34,944 nucleotides of DNA, from assembly GCA_003152225.1 (NCBI GenBank), contig PLZQ01000525.1:3620-38563 (forward strand), in the 5' to 3' direction. The notes beneath the pieces are model-generated. The model saw only the letters and a list, made by a program, of their open reading frames with translations. It made no database searches and was not told the DNA's origin. The position numbers were made by a program, and so were the translations under genes. This DNA comes from Limisphaerales bacterium. Lineage in GTDB: Bacteria; Verrucomicrobiota; Verrucomicrobiia; Limisphaerales; UBA8199. Below, piece by piece: positions 16,131 through 24,854 of this stretch; position 1 is the stretch's first letter; each line of letters opens with the position of its first letter.

Positions 16131-16868
16131 TTAGCGGGTGAAGATTAGTTTTGCGCCGGCGATGAGGAGGACTGTCGCCAGAAGGCGCTTGATCACGGTG
16201 TGCGGAAACTTGCGGCTGCCGAAATAGGACCCAGCGCTGCCTCCAATCACGACCGCCACGGCCAGCATGAGGGCAAGCGTGGGAAGCCGCCGAGTGCTGG
16301 CGAGATTGCCGAGCAGGCCGGACGCCGAGTTCACCAGGATGAAGAGGGCCGAGACAGCCGCCGCCGTCTTGGTGCGCGCCCAGCGCATGAGCAGAAGCAG
16401 TGGGGTCAGAAAGATGCCGCCCCCGGTGCCCGTCAGGCCGGAGAGCAAGCCGAGGCCGGCGCCGATGGAGATCGCAGCCGGGCGGGAGGGTTCATGGAGC
16501 ACGTCGTCTGCGCCGGGCCGCAGGAGAAAGCGCGCGGCAGAGAGCCAGAGCACGAGGCCCACGGCGGCTTTGAAAACATGCGTGGGAAGGTTAATGTAGC
16601 CGCCCAGGAAGGCTGCCGGAATGGAAAGCAGCGCAAAGGGCCAGAAGAGCCGCCACGAGAAGTGCCCGGCGCGCCAGAATTGCCACGCGCCAATGCTGGC
16701 AACCAGGATGTTGAGCAACAGCGCGGTCGGCTTGATCACCTCGGGAGCCAGGCTGAAAAGGGACATGACCGCGATGTAGCCGGATGCGCCCGCGTGCCCG
16801 ACCGAAGAATAGAGGAAGGCCACCAGCAAAACGGCTGCAGCCAGAAAGGGAAGTTGTTCGGGTGTCAT
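16131..16868 (-). CDS. TauE/SafE family membrane permease
   Basis: A 245-aa protein with about eight membrane helices, matching the TauE/SafE (DUF81) family of anion or sulfur-compound exporters. Signatures are the N-terminal VAFLYSSVGHAGASGYIAVM helix, the first-half GGYINLP loop and the second-half GLLSGLTGTGGGIFLTPLLL helix, which is the family's internal-repeat Gly-rich motif. Substrates in the family include sulfite, sulfoacetate and thiosulfate; none can be picked here. ATG at 16868 overlaps the TGA that ends a short frame of the upstream ModE-like remnant (ATGA), which suggests that the two were once translationally coupled. Confidence 0.9.
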   Translation of the reverse strand: MTPEQLPFLAAAVLLVAFLYSSVGHAGASGYIAVMSLFSLAPEVIKPTALLLNILVASIGAWQFWRAGHFSWRLFWPFALLSIPAAFLGGYINLPTHVFKAAVGLVLWLSAARFLLRPGADDVLHEPSRPAAISIGAGLGLLSGLTGTGGGIFLTPLLLLMRWARTKTAAAVSALFILVNSASGLLGNLASTRRLPTLALMLAVAVVIGGSAGSYFGSRKFPHTVIKRLLATVLLIAGAKLIFTR

Positions 16869-17118
16869 CGCTCAATTCCTGCGTCACTACGAAAGCAGCA
16901 GCCGGTAAAACCTCTGCCGATTTCAGCGTTTTCACACGGGTCCAGGCTGTCATGTACACGATCTCCATTGGGGCCGCTGCGTCGCGCAAACTCCCGGTTT
17001 CCCCGACCAACTCCAACAACTGCACACGTCCTCGTCCCAAAGCGACGGCCTGGCCGCACATGACTCGCAGCCGGGGCATTACCAACGCCGGCAGAACCAC
17101 ACGCTTGTTCTTCCGCAT
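16865..17118 (-). pseudogene. ModE-like winged-helix regulator, probably frameshifted
   Basis: From ATG at 17118 the frame reads RLRVMCGQAVALGRGRVQLL, then ELVGETGSLRDAAAPMEIVYMTAWTRVKTL, a clear match to the N-terminal DNA-binding domain of molybdate-responsive ModE proteins ('G.G...LLE.I.ETGS...AA..M..SY..AW..V'). After AWTRVKTL the frame loses similarity and runs into the permease gene. A neighbouring frame continues with NAEIGRGF, which resembles the next ModE helix, and ends at TGA 16865-16867, overlapping the permease start as ATGA. One base gained or lost near 16925-16940 would join them. The usual Gly-rich wing and any molybdate-binding domain are missing, so the gene is either a pseudogene or a much shortened protein. 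The upstream frame is open further without a start codon. Confidence 0.55.
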
Positions 17119-17179
17119 AACGCTCGGAGGCAGGATGGCTTCGAGCTCATCCAGAAAGCGAACCTTTTCTGAACCGTCA

Positions 17180-17208
17180 TTGACCAGGCGCTTGTAATCG
17201 TTTACATA
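17180..17208 (+). promoter_or_regulatory. Promoter of the LacI-type gene overlapped by an operator
   Basis: TTGACC (17180-17185), 17-base spacer and TACATA (17203-17208). The -10 match is poor, but the boxes bracket the operator. Transcription would start only a few bases before ATG at 17220. Confidence 0.35.
17193..17206. promoter_or_regulatory. LacI-family operator, TGTAATCGTTTACA
   Basis: A near-perfect 14-bp inverted repeat with the central CG typical of LacI/PurR-family operators; only one of seven paired positions departs from symmetry. It lies 13 bases before the LacI-type start codon, in the divergent region shared with the ModE/TauE pair. This is the layout expected for autorepression. 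Confidence 0.65.
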
Positions 17209-17219
17209 CTTGGTTCGCG

Positions 17220-18380
17220 ATGAAGAGTTCCGACTCTCAACGAGCTACTCGCCCAGCCAGGGCGGTGACCATCACGGAGGTTGCCACCCAGGCTGGAGTC
17301 TCGACTGCGTCGGTTTCGCGGGTGCTGGCGGGCTCTCGCTTCGTGGGGAGCCGAATGCGGGAGCGTGTATTGGCGACCGTCGCGAAACTGGATTACCATC
17401 CCAATCGTCTGGCCAGGGATTTGCGGGTGGGCTTGCGCAAGGTGATCGGGGTGATTATTCCCGATTTGCAGAACCCGTTCTTTCCCGAGGTGGTGCATGG
17501 GGTGGAGGCGGCGCTTTACACGGCTGGCTACACACTGGTGTTGGGACACTCCGGCGGTTTGGCCGAGCGCGAGCGGACGCATCTCGCGGTGTTGCGAGGC
17601 GAGGGGGTTGCCGGGCTGATCCTCATTCCGGACAGCGAGCGTGAGGCCAGTTACGAGACGCTGCATTCCTGGGACATCCCGGTCGTTGCTGTGGACCGGA
17701 CACCGAGCGGGCTGGAGGTGGACTTGGTGACCTCGAGCAACCGGGTGGGCGCCCGGGAGGCCACCAGTCATCTACTGGCCCACGGCTACAAAACCATCGC
17801 TCTTATCAATGGCCAGAAAGGGGTCAGCGTGGCGCAGGAGCGCCTGGCCGGCTACCAGGAGGCGCTGCACGCTGCGCGGGTGCCTTTGCAGGAAGCTTTC
17901 GTCATCCATAGTGATTTCCGCCAGGAAGGCGGCCGGATGGCAATGTGCCGGTTGCTGGACTTGCCGCGGCCGCCGCGGGCAGCAGTGGTGGCCAACAATC
18001 TCATGGCGCTGGGAGCCTTGCAGGCCATTCATGAACGCGGGCTGCGCATCCCGGACGAGGTGGCGATCGTGGGCTTTGATGACATGCCGTGGGCGACGTC
18101 GCTTCGGCCTCCGCTGACCGCCGTGGCCCAGCCGGCGGAGGAAATCGGCCGGACCGCGGCGCAACTGTTGCTCGAACGGCTCCGCTCGCCGGGGCGGCTG
18201 CCGCGGCGAGTGGTGCTGCCGACCCGGTTAATCATCCGCGCGTCGTGTGGCGCCCACGCTCCTACCGGCGTCGAGCCCGTCGTGGTTTCCGCCGCGCGGA
18301 AGCACGGTCAAACGAACAAATCAGTCAACTCCGAATACCCGGCTTTCAAGCCGCCCGTGCCCGCCGGGCCGGGCCTTTGA
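17220..18380 (+). CDS. LacI-family transcriptional repressor
   Basis: A 386-aa regulator. The helix-turn-helix is at residues 17-62 (TITEVATQAGVSTASVSRVL and then a YHPNRLARDLR hinge region), followed by a periplasmic-binding-protein-like sensor domain (about 75-345): VIGVIIPDLQNPFFPEVVHG, then PVVAVDRTPSG, ATSHLLAHGYKTIALI, and the second-half IPDEVAIVGFDDMPWATSLRPPLTAVAQP, all textbook family blocks. The ligand is probably a sugar but cannot be named. A 40-residue Pro/Ala-rich tail after the usual end is not conserved. ATG at 17220 was chosen because the HTH begins a few residues in. An operator overlaps its promoter. The gene lies just upstream of the 1751-aa secreted protein, its most likely regulated target besides itself. 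Confidence 0.93.
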   Translation: MKSSDSQRATRPARAVTITEVATQAGVSTASVSRVLAGSRFVGSRMRERVLATVAKLDYHPNRLARDLRVGLRKVIGVIIPDLQNPFFPEVVHGVEAALYTAGYTLVLGHSGGLAERERTHLAVLRGEGVAGLILIPDSEREASYETLHSWDIPVVAVDRTPSGLEVDLVTSSNRVGAREATSHLLAHGYKTIALINGQKGVSVAQERLAGYQEALHAARVPLQEAFVIHSDFRQEGGRMAMCRLLDLPRPPRAAVVANNLMALGALQAIHERGLRIPDEVAIVGFDDMPWATSLRPPLTAVAQPAEEIGRTAAQLLLERLRSPGRLPRRVVLPTRLIIRASCGAHAPTGVEPVVVSAARKHGQTNKSVNSEYPAFKPPVPAGPGL

Positions 18381-18389
18381 GCCCGGGCC
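18367..18389 (+). terminator. Terminator-like hairpin at the end of the LacI-type gene
   Basis: GGCCGGGC (18367-18374) can pair with GCCCGGGCC (18381-18389) with one bulged G and the loop CTTTGA. It overlaps the stop codon; only TT follows, so the call is tentative. Confidence 0.35.
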
Positions 18390-18435
18390 TTGCAAATTTG
18401 AGATTCGTCCAACCCGCAGTTAAACTTAAAAACCA

Positions 18436-18441
18436 TATAAT
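18436..18441 (+). promoter_or_regulatory. Perfect -10 box TATAAT next to the 1751-aa gene start
   Basis: TATAAT at 18436-18441 with no good -35. If used, transcription would start near 18448, after ATG 18443, and translation would have to begin at ATG 18461. Confidence 0.3.
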
Positions 18442-18442
18442 A

Positions 18443-21400
18443 ATGAAAAATCAGACCCTTATGAAAACCATGATCAAGACCTTGGGCTACTGGTGTGCGG
18501 CAGCCGTTACGTTCGCCGCCGCGGTGCTTCCGCTGCGGGCGGGCGTGGCCTTGAAACTCCAGTACGACAGCATCACAGGCAACGCGGTGATCAATCTCAC
18601 CACCAATGCCATCTTTCCCAACGGCTCAACCTTCTACAGTGTGCTGACCACCGGCCTGCAGGAGCCGGAGAACATTGGCGACAACTACGGCGCGTGGACG
18701 CGCGGGTTTATCGAGGCCCCGCAGACTGGCCAATACCGGTTCTGGATTGCCAGCGATGATGACGGCGAGTTTTGGCTGAGCACCGACGAGCAGCCCGCGC
18801 ATCTGGCGAAGATTGCCGAGAATGTGGGCGCGGTCGCCTCTCATAATTACACCGCCAAGGCAGCCCAGGAATCGGGCCCGATCACCCTCGTGGCGGGGCA
18901 GAAGTATTATTTTGAAATGTTCCACAAGGAAGGGACCGGCAACGATTCATGCTCAGTAGCGTGGACGCTGCCCGACGGGACGCTCCAGGACCCGGTGCCA
19001 GACGCCCATCTTTGGCCCTTCCCGGTGAACCTGGGCGATCCAGCTTATCCCCCCATCACCGAGGCCCCATCGGTCTTAACCTACTACCAAGGTGTCGGGG
19101 TAACCGCGCTGGATCCGTCCGGCACGACGATGGTAGAGGATGGCCGGCCGCTCGATCTAACGGTTACGGTCGAAGCCAGCCAGCCAGCTTACGTGCAATG
19201 GTTCAGCAACGGCGTCGCGGTGGCCAATGGCAACCTGCTTTCTTACCACATCCCGCGGGTGACGGCGGCCATGAATGGCGCCGTTTACAGTGTGGTCGTC
19301 ACTAACTCCCTTCCTGGCTCGGGCACGGCCTCAACGACGCTTTCCGTAACGCCGGACTCCGATTCTCCGACGTTGATTGATGCGCTGAACCTGGGCAACC
19401 CGGCAGGCGACATCGCCGTGGTCTTCTCGGAACCGATGGACCCGGTCAGCGGCACGACCCTGGCCAATTACGCCATCAATAATGGCGCCAACATCACCAG
19501 CGCGACGATGAGCAGCGACCCTGCGGTGGTATTGCTGCGCGTCACCGGCATGACGCCGGGTACGACGTACACTTTAACGGTCAACAACGTGGCGGACACA
19601 GCTTCAACGGGCAACGTGATTTCGCCTAATCCCAGCACCGTCATCATCGAACAGAATCTGCACACCTGGTTCCGCATGGATGAGGCGACGGGCACGACGG
19701 CCAGCGACTCTTCGGGCTACAGCCGCAACGGCAGCCTCGTCAACGGCGTCTCGCCCGACTACACCGGCAAAGTGCAGGCGGCGATGAAGTTCGACGGTGT
19801 CGCCGGTTACATTCAGGCCCAGAGCAGCGCCGATGACTTTTCCACTAACGGGCTGACCGTGGCCCTGTGGGCTTACCCGGTTGACAACCTCGAGAACTGG
19901 GCGCGCTTCATTGATTATGCCGTCGGCTCATTTTCCGACAACATCCTGTTCGCTCGCAACGCAACCAGCCCCGACCTCACCTTCGAAGTTTATAATGGTG
20001 TCAACTCCGGCGGTAAGGTCACCGCGACCGGCGTCATCGCTCTCCAGCAGTGGCAGCACTTTGCCGCGACGATGGATGCCAGCGGGAATGTGACGCTGTA
20101 CAAGAATGGCATCGCCGTCACCAACGGCGTCACTTACGTCCCTAATGCCGTGGCCCGCACCAACAATTTTGTCGGTCATAGCAACATGGCGCCGGACGGT
20201 TATTACTTTGGGAAGATGGACGACCTGCGACTCTACACGCGCGCGCTCGACCCGGCCGCGATCGCGGCGCTAGCCGCCGGCGGGGCCGCGGATGATTCTT
20301 CCATCCCGGCTGTGTCGGTGGCCGTGACGGTCGCGACCACGGCGCTGAAGGGCACGCCCCCCGGCGTGTTCACGCTCACGCGTACCGGCAGCACCGCCAG
20401 CCCTCTGACGGTCCTCTATTCGCTGGGTGGCACCGCGACCAACGGCGTCACCTATACCAACCTGAGCGGCTCGGTCACCATTCCCGCCGGGACTAACGCA
20501 GCCTCTGTCTATATCACGCCCAAGGACTTCGCCTTCTCACAACTTCAACAGACTGCCATCCTTACATTGGCGGGCAGCGCCAATTATACCATTGGCGACG
20601 CCGACTCCGGCACGGTCACGATTGAGAACAACGACGTGGCCCCCGCCGCCAGGACCGCCACCGCCGAAAACGCGATTGGCTCCACGCCGACCCGGGTGGA
20701 CGTTTGGTTCGGCGCGCCGGTTTCCCTGCCCTCGGCCACGACTTTGTCCAATTATCGGCTGGTCAACGCCGGTGGGCTGTCGATCACTAACGCGGTTTTG
20801 ATCAGCCGCAATCTCAGAGTCCTGCTGGGCATTTCTGGTCCGCTCCCCACGAATGCCTTTGTGAGTGTTAGCAACGTCATGGACCCGGGCGGCAACACCG
20901 CTTCGAACCAGATCCCGATTCTGGCCCGAGTGGAGCCAATCAATATCGTTGCCAACGTCTATCACGGCGGAGCGGGCACCCGTCCCCAGGCCTTTACTTA
21001 CAGCAGCGACGGCGTCGTAAACAACTCCAACAATGGCGGCGCCGGCTTTGACACCTTCAGCGGGGCGGCCAACACGCAAACCCATTTCGCCGGCATGACC
21101 TATCCCTACAATGAGGATTTCCAGGTCATCAAGGTGGACCTGGGCCAGCAGTTCGCCGACGGCGGCGATTGGCAAACCCAGCCGTCAGTTTACATCCTTA
21201 AGGAACCGGTGGACACCGGCTCGACGCGTCCGGAAACCGACACGAACAATTGGGTGCAGGTCGCCGCCACACTCATCAGCGGCAGCCAATTCCAATCCGC
21301 CGTAGATGGTAACCCTTCGCCCAATACTCCGATCGTGTTCGATCTTACGGCCCTGCCCGCAGCTCAGAGGAACGGCTACGGCTGGGCGGTCGGTGGGGTC

Positions 21401-23698
21401 ATGGGCAACGGCACGACTCGTTTCTTGTCGTTCACCGAATTGCGCGCCTACGGCTATACGGGCACGACCAACACCGCCGGTTTCCAACCGCAGCCCCAGG
21501 ATCTCACCGTCGTCCAGGGCCAGCGGGGCACCTTCGTGGAAGTGGCGACCAACAGTATGGGCGCGGTCTTTACCTGCCAGTGGCAAAGGAACGGCACCGA
21601 TATCCCGGGCGCGACGGATGTCAATTACAGTATACCGCCGGCGACCACGGCCGACAACGGGGCCATCTACGACCTCATGTTGAGCCGAGCGGTGCGCAGC
21701 CGGCTCGCCACTCTTGCTGTCGTTCCCAGAACCACGCCGCCGGCTGTGGTCGTGGCGACGCTGGATACCTTCAACTCCGTGATTGATGTATGGTTTGACG
21801 AACCCGTCGAGATCACCTCCGCCACCACCCTCGCCAATTACGGCCTCAATGATCCCGGGCTCTCGCTCTACAACGTGGCGACCAACCTCAACATGTATGG
21901 CGTTACCCTCTATTACGCGGGCACTCCCAGCATCGGCAACCTGACGGTCACGGTCGCCAATGTGATGGACAACTTCGGCCATACTATTGCGGCGCAGACT
22001 AGTCCTGTGCTGCCGCAGAATTGGCCGGTGAACAACGTAGTCGCCAACGCTTACCAGCAAAACCGCGCCACCGTTTGTTTGGTGGATTCCACCGACGGAA
22101 TCGTGTCTCATGCCAACGACGCCAACATTTGGGCCACCTTCGAGGGTACCAAGAACGCCACCACCAGCGACTTCGTCGGGCTGATTTATCCCCAACCGCA
22201 GGTCTTTGGAGCAGTCAAAGTGGACCTGGGCTACCAATTCGGTGACGGTGGCGACTGGGAACTCCAGCCTTTCGTCTATATTCTCAAGAACCCAATCGAT
22301 ACCAACCAGAGATACCCGGAGTATGATCCTGCCGATTGGACTTTAGTACCGGCGACGCTGTTGAGCGGCAACGTGTTCAATTATGGGATAGATGGCCCTG
22401 CCAACGCAGCCCCAGTCAACACGCCGATTGTCTTCGACTTGTCTCGGCTGCCATTGGCATTGCGAACGGGCTTTGGCTGGGCGGTCGGCGGCGTGCCGGC
22501 CAACCAGGCGGCCCATTTCCTCTCTATCACCGAGTTGCGGGCCTTTGGCGTGGCCGCGGCTGATGAAACTAATGGAGCGCCGCAGGTCCTGCTCGACCTG
22601 CCAGCGTCGGTGAGTTCTCCGGCCGGGGCTCCTCTCACGCTGACGGTGTATGCGGCAGGCGCGCAGCCCATCAGCTACCAGTGGCGCTTTAACGGAACCG
22701 ACTTAGCCGACAACGGTCAAATCGCCGGCGCGCACTCCAACGTTCTAACCATCACCGATCCCTCCATCAGCGATGTTGGGAATTATCAACTCATCATCAC
22801 CAATTCGACCGGCTCGAATGCCAGCACGCTGGCGAGTGTCACCCTGACAGGGGTGCAGTTGGGCAACGGCACTGGCTGGGTGCAGACCGGGAACAACGGC
22901 AGCGCCAACAGCGTACCTATCATTGCCAATAACATGGTGACGCTGACCGCTGGCGCCGGCAACGAGGATTCGAGCTGCTTCCTGAGTGCGCCGGTGTACG
23001 TCGGTGCATTCGCGGCCTCATGGATCTACCAGGACGTCGGCGGCGGCGGAGCCGACGGCATGGCTTTTGTCCTGCAGACTGATCCGCGGGGACCCGTGAC
23101 TCTCGGAGGCGGGGGCGGCCAACTGGGTTACGGTGGCATCACTCCGAGCGTGGGCCTGGAGTTTAACATCTATTCTGGTAACGCCCCGTCCACCACCAGT
23201 TCGGGTATTGCCTTCCGAGCTAATGGCGTTACGGGGAAACCCTACGACGACGCCACCCCGGTCAGCCCGGCGAGCGGCAATCCCATTGCGGTTTCCGTGC
23301 GCTATGATGGAGCCACTGCGTTTGTCACGCTGAGCAACATGGTGACGAGTGCCGTGTTCACCACCAATTACGCAGCCGACGTGCCGGGGATTCTCGGGAC
23401 CAACATCGCCTACGTCGGCTTCACGGGCGCTTCGGGCGGCGTCGCCTCGGAGCAGCAGGTGAGCAACTTCACCTTCGGCAGCCTGTACACCTTGACCCTG
23501 CAGTCGGCGGGCTCAAACGGGTTCACCCTATCCTGGCCGGCTTCGGCCGTCGGGGTAGTGCTGCAGCAGAGCTCTGTTTTAGGGTCCTCTGCGACCTGGG
23601 CGAATGTTACGAATCCGGTCACGCTGGTCGGTGACCAGAACCAGGTTCTGGTGGCGCCCGCCGCCGGCGGGCGGTACTATCGGCTCGGGCTGCCATAA
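18443..23698 (+). CDS. Very large secreted multidomain protein (PA14, LamG, Calx-beta, Ig, lectin-like)
   Basis: 1751 aa with a signal peptide ([18 protein letters not shown]). Domains with approximate residues: PA14 (35-190; [20 protein letters not shown] and [10 protein letters not shown]); Ig-like and SbsA-type Ig (205-400); LamG jellyroll (405-612; [18 protein letters not shown]); Calx-beta (620-730); a duplicated unit of SbsA-like Ig plus a beta domain, copy A 733-1007 and copy B 1098-1370; single Ig-like domains (1013-1094 and 1378-1469); an L-type-lectin-like domain (1471-1682; [17 protein letters not shown] and [10 protein letters not shown]); and a tail ending GRYYRLGLP. There is no catalytic domain, so it probably binds polysaccharide or acts as an adhesin. 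ATG 18443 was chosen; ATG 18461 is equally possible. The frame is open upstream into the LacI-type gene, without meaning. Confidence 0.8.
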   Translation: MKNQTLMKTMIKTLGYWCAAAVTFAAAVLPLRAGVALKLQYDSITGNAVINLTTNAIFPNGSTFYSVLTTGLQEPENIGDNYGAWTRGFIEAPQTGQYRFWIASDDDGEFWLSTDEQPAHLAKIAENVGAVASHNYTAKAAQESGPITLVAGQKYYFEMFHKEGTGNDSCSVAWTLPDGTLQDPVPDAHLWPFPVNLGDPAYPPITEAPSVLTYYQGVGVTALDPSGTTMVEDGRPLDLTVTVEASQPAYVQWFSNGVAVANGNLLSYHIPRVTAAMNGAVYSVVVTNSLPGSGTASTTLSVTPDSDSPTLIDALNLGNPAGDIAVVFSEPMDPVSGTTLANYAINNGANITSATMSSDPAVVLLRVTGMTPGTTYTLTVNNVADTASTGNVISPNPSTVIIEQNLHTWFRMDEATGTTASDSSGYSRNGSLVNGVSPDYTGKVQAAMKFDGVAGYIQAQSSADDFSTNGLTVALWAYPVDNLENWARFIDYAVGSFSDNILFARNATSPDLTFEVYNGVNSGGKVTATGVIALQQWQHFAATMDASGNVTLYKNGIAVTNGVTYVPNAVARTNNFVGHSNMAPDGYYFGKMDDLRLYTRALDPAAIAALAAGGAADDSSIPAVSVAVTVATTALKGTPPGVFTLTRTGSTASPLTVLYSLGGTATNGVTYTNLSGSVTIPAGTNAASVYITPKDFAFSQLQQTAILTLAGSANYTIGDADSGTVTIENNDVAPAARTATAENAIGSTPTRVDVWFGAPVSLPSATTLSNYRLVNAGGLSITNAVLISRNLRVLLGISGPLPTNAFVSVSNVMDPGGNTASNQIPILARVEPINIVANVYHGGAGTRPQAFTYSSDGVVNNSNNGGAGFDTFSGAANTQTHFAGMTYPYNEDFQVIKVDLGQQFADGGDWQTQPSVYILKEPVDTGSTRPETDTNNWVQVAATLISGSQFQSAVDGNPSPNTPIVFDLTALPAAQRNGYGWAVGGVMGNGTTRFLSFTELRAYGYTGTTNTAGFQPQPQDLTVVQGQRGTFVEVATNSMGAVFTCQWQRNGTDIPGATDVNYSIPPATTADNGAIYDLMLSRAVRSRLATLAVVPRTTPPAVVVATLDTFNSVIDVWFDEPVEITSATTLANYGLNDPGLSLYNVATNLNMYGVTLYYAGTPSIGNLTVTVANVMDNFGHTIAAQTSPVLPQNWPVNNVVANAYQQNRATVCLVDSTDGIVSHANDANIWATFEGTKNATTSDFVGLIYPQPQVFGAVKVDLGYQFGDGGDWELQPFVYILKNPIDTNQRYPEYDPADWTLVPATLLSGNVFNYGIDGPANAAPVNTPIVFDLSRLPLALRTGFGWAVGGVPANQAAHFLSITELRAFGVAAADETNGAPQVLLDLPASVSSPAGAPLTLTVYAAGAQPISYQWRFNGTDLADNGQIAGAHSNVLTITDPSISDVGNYQLIITNSTGSNASTLASVTLTGVQLGNGTGWVQTGNNGSANSVPIIANNMVTLTAGAGNEDSSCFLSAPVYVGAFAASWIYQDVGGGGADGMAFVLQTDPRGPVTLGGGGGQLGYGGITPSVGLEFNIYSGNAPSTTSSGIAFRANGVTGKPYDDATPVSPASGNPIAVSVRYDGATAFVTLSNMVTSAVFTTNYAADVPGILGTNIAYVGFTGASGGVASEQQVSNFTFGSLYTLTLQSAGSNGFTLSWPASAVGVVLQQSSVLGSSATWANVTNPVTLVGDQNQVLVAPAAGGRYYRLGLP

Positions 23699-23736
23699 GT
23701 CCAAACTTCTGTTGAGTGGACAGATGATGGTTTACG

Positions 23737-23768
23737 GCCCCGCCCCGACGTTCGAGTCGGGACGGGGC
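23737..23768 (+). terminator. Strong hairpin after the 1751-aa gene
   Basis: GCCCCGCCCCGAC (23737-23749) pairs with GTCGGGACGGGGC (23756-23768) over 13 positions with one mismatch and the loop GTTCGA; TT follows. It lies 39 bases after the stop and before the next start, and probably ends or attenuates transcription. Confidence 0.55.
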
Positions 23769-23801
23769 TTGCGGGCCAATTCGGTCAGTTATGTGAGAGC
23801 T

Positions 23802-24644
23802 ATGAGAATTAAAGACAGCAAACCAAGTCCGGCAGGCCGTCGCGCCATCCTTGGCCACCCGCGCGCACGGATTGGGTTCACGTTGATCGAACTGCTGGTC
23901 GTTATCGCCATCATCGCCATTCTGGCGGCACTGATCCTGCCCGCACTGGCCCGCGCCAAATCCAAGGCCCAGCGCACTTACTGCATGAACAACCTCCGCC
24001 AGATCGGTCTCCACATGCAGCTCTACACCGATGACAACCGCGACTTCTTCCCGGCGCACCGGAATCAGGGCATTGATAACGCGGATTCCACCATCTCCCT
24101 TACCAATTGGTGGGGCACCACCATCATTGGCTATAACCAGGCCCAGTCCAACCTGTATCACTGTCCGGTGCTAAAAGGCAAAATGACCGTCCCGTTCAGC
24201 ACGCTGACCTGGTCCTGGAAGTTCGACTGTCATAATGTCGGCTACGGCTACAACGGTTGGTTCCTGGGCCGGCACCCTTATGATCCGGCCACCCTGTCGG
24301 TGGGCGGCGTTACTTTTACCGCGGGTGTTCAGTTCAAACGCACACTCGTTGTTAAACCGACCGATTGTCTGATGATCGGGGATAAGAATCCCACGCCGGA
24401 CGGGTGGTGGTCCTCCAGTTTATGGTGGGAATCGGCCTGCATGGATCCGATGTCCTCTGACCTCCGGCGTGAAGGAATTGATCCCCTGCGCCATCTGGGC
24501 ACGGGAGTTGTTGTGTTCGTGGACGGCCACTCCGAGGCGCGCAAGAACATCAATATCAACCCGCCGGTGGCCCCCGACAGCGGCGACGCGCGCGGCCTGA
24601 TTAATTCCCGTTATTGGGACCCGCTGCATAGATCGGACCGGTAA
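23802..24644 (+). CDS. Second pseudopilin-like protein with H-X9-DG motif
   Basis: A 280-aa protein with a basic 25-residue leader and a prepilin cleavage site, Gly25/Phe26, before [19 protein letters not shown]; Glu30 is mature position +5. The helix runs into [31 protein letters not shown] with the 'C.NNLRQIG' block usual in the DUF1559-like group. The C-terminal [18 protein letters not shown] is the H-X9-DG motif. Aromatic-rich middle strands ([26 protein letters not shown]) suggest the usual beta-rich head. It is a paralogue of the protein at 13455, sharing the first 40 mature residues closely and little beyond. ATG 23802 gives the normal leader length; the open frame reaches back to 23604. 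Confidence 0.88.
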   Translation: MRIKDSKPSPAGRRAILGHPRARIGFTLIELLVVIAIIAILAALILPALARAKSKAQRTYCMNNLRQIGLHMQLYTDDNRDFFPAHRNQGIDNADSTISLTNWWGTTIIGYNQAQSNLYHCPVLKGKMTVPFSTLTWSWKFDCHNVGYGYNGWFLGRHPYDPATLSVGGVTFTAGVQFKRTLVVKPTDCLMIGDKNPTPDGWWSSSLWWESACMDPMSSDLRREGIDPLRHLGTGVVVFVDGHSEARKNININPPVAPDSGDARGLINSRYWDPLHRSDR

Positions 24645-24854
24645 CCGCCGCGGGGGCCGGAACGCCATGCCGCTTTAGTCCAGCTACCACCGCGGCAGCT
24701 ACTACGCCACCAACTCCGGCCGCATTTCGGCTGGAGGAGCGCCCTCGACCGTAAAAGCCTTGAGAAGCTCGGTGCTGTACTGGATGATTGCTGGCGGCGG
24801 CAGGCCACCCGGAACAGCGGCCGAGGTTGGCGATGGCGTGACACAAGCAAGATC

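Noticed and set aside
16591-16864. C-terminal two thirds of the 175-codon ModE-like frame
   Set aside because: It runs inside the permease gene in another frame and has no ModE similarity; only the part before the permease start looks real.
18089-18442. Upstream extension of the 1751-aa frame
   Set aside because: It overlaps the LacI-type coding sequence in another frame and is Arg/Ala-rich; the signal peptide places the start at 18443 or 18461.
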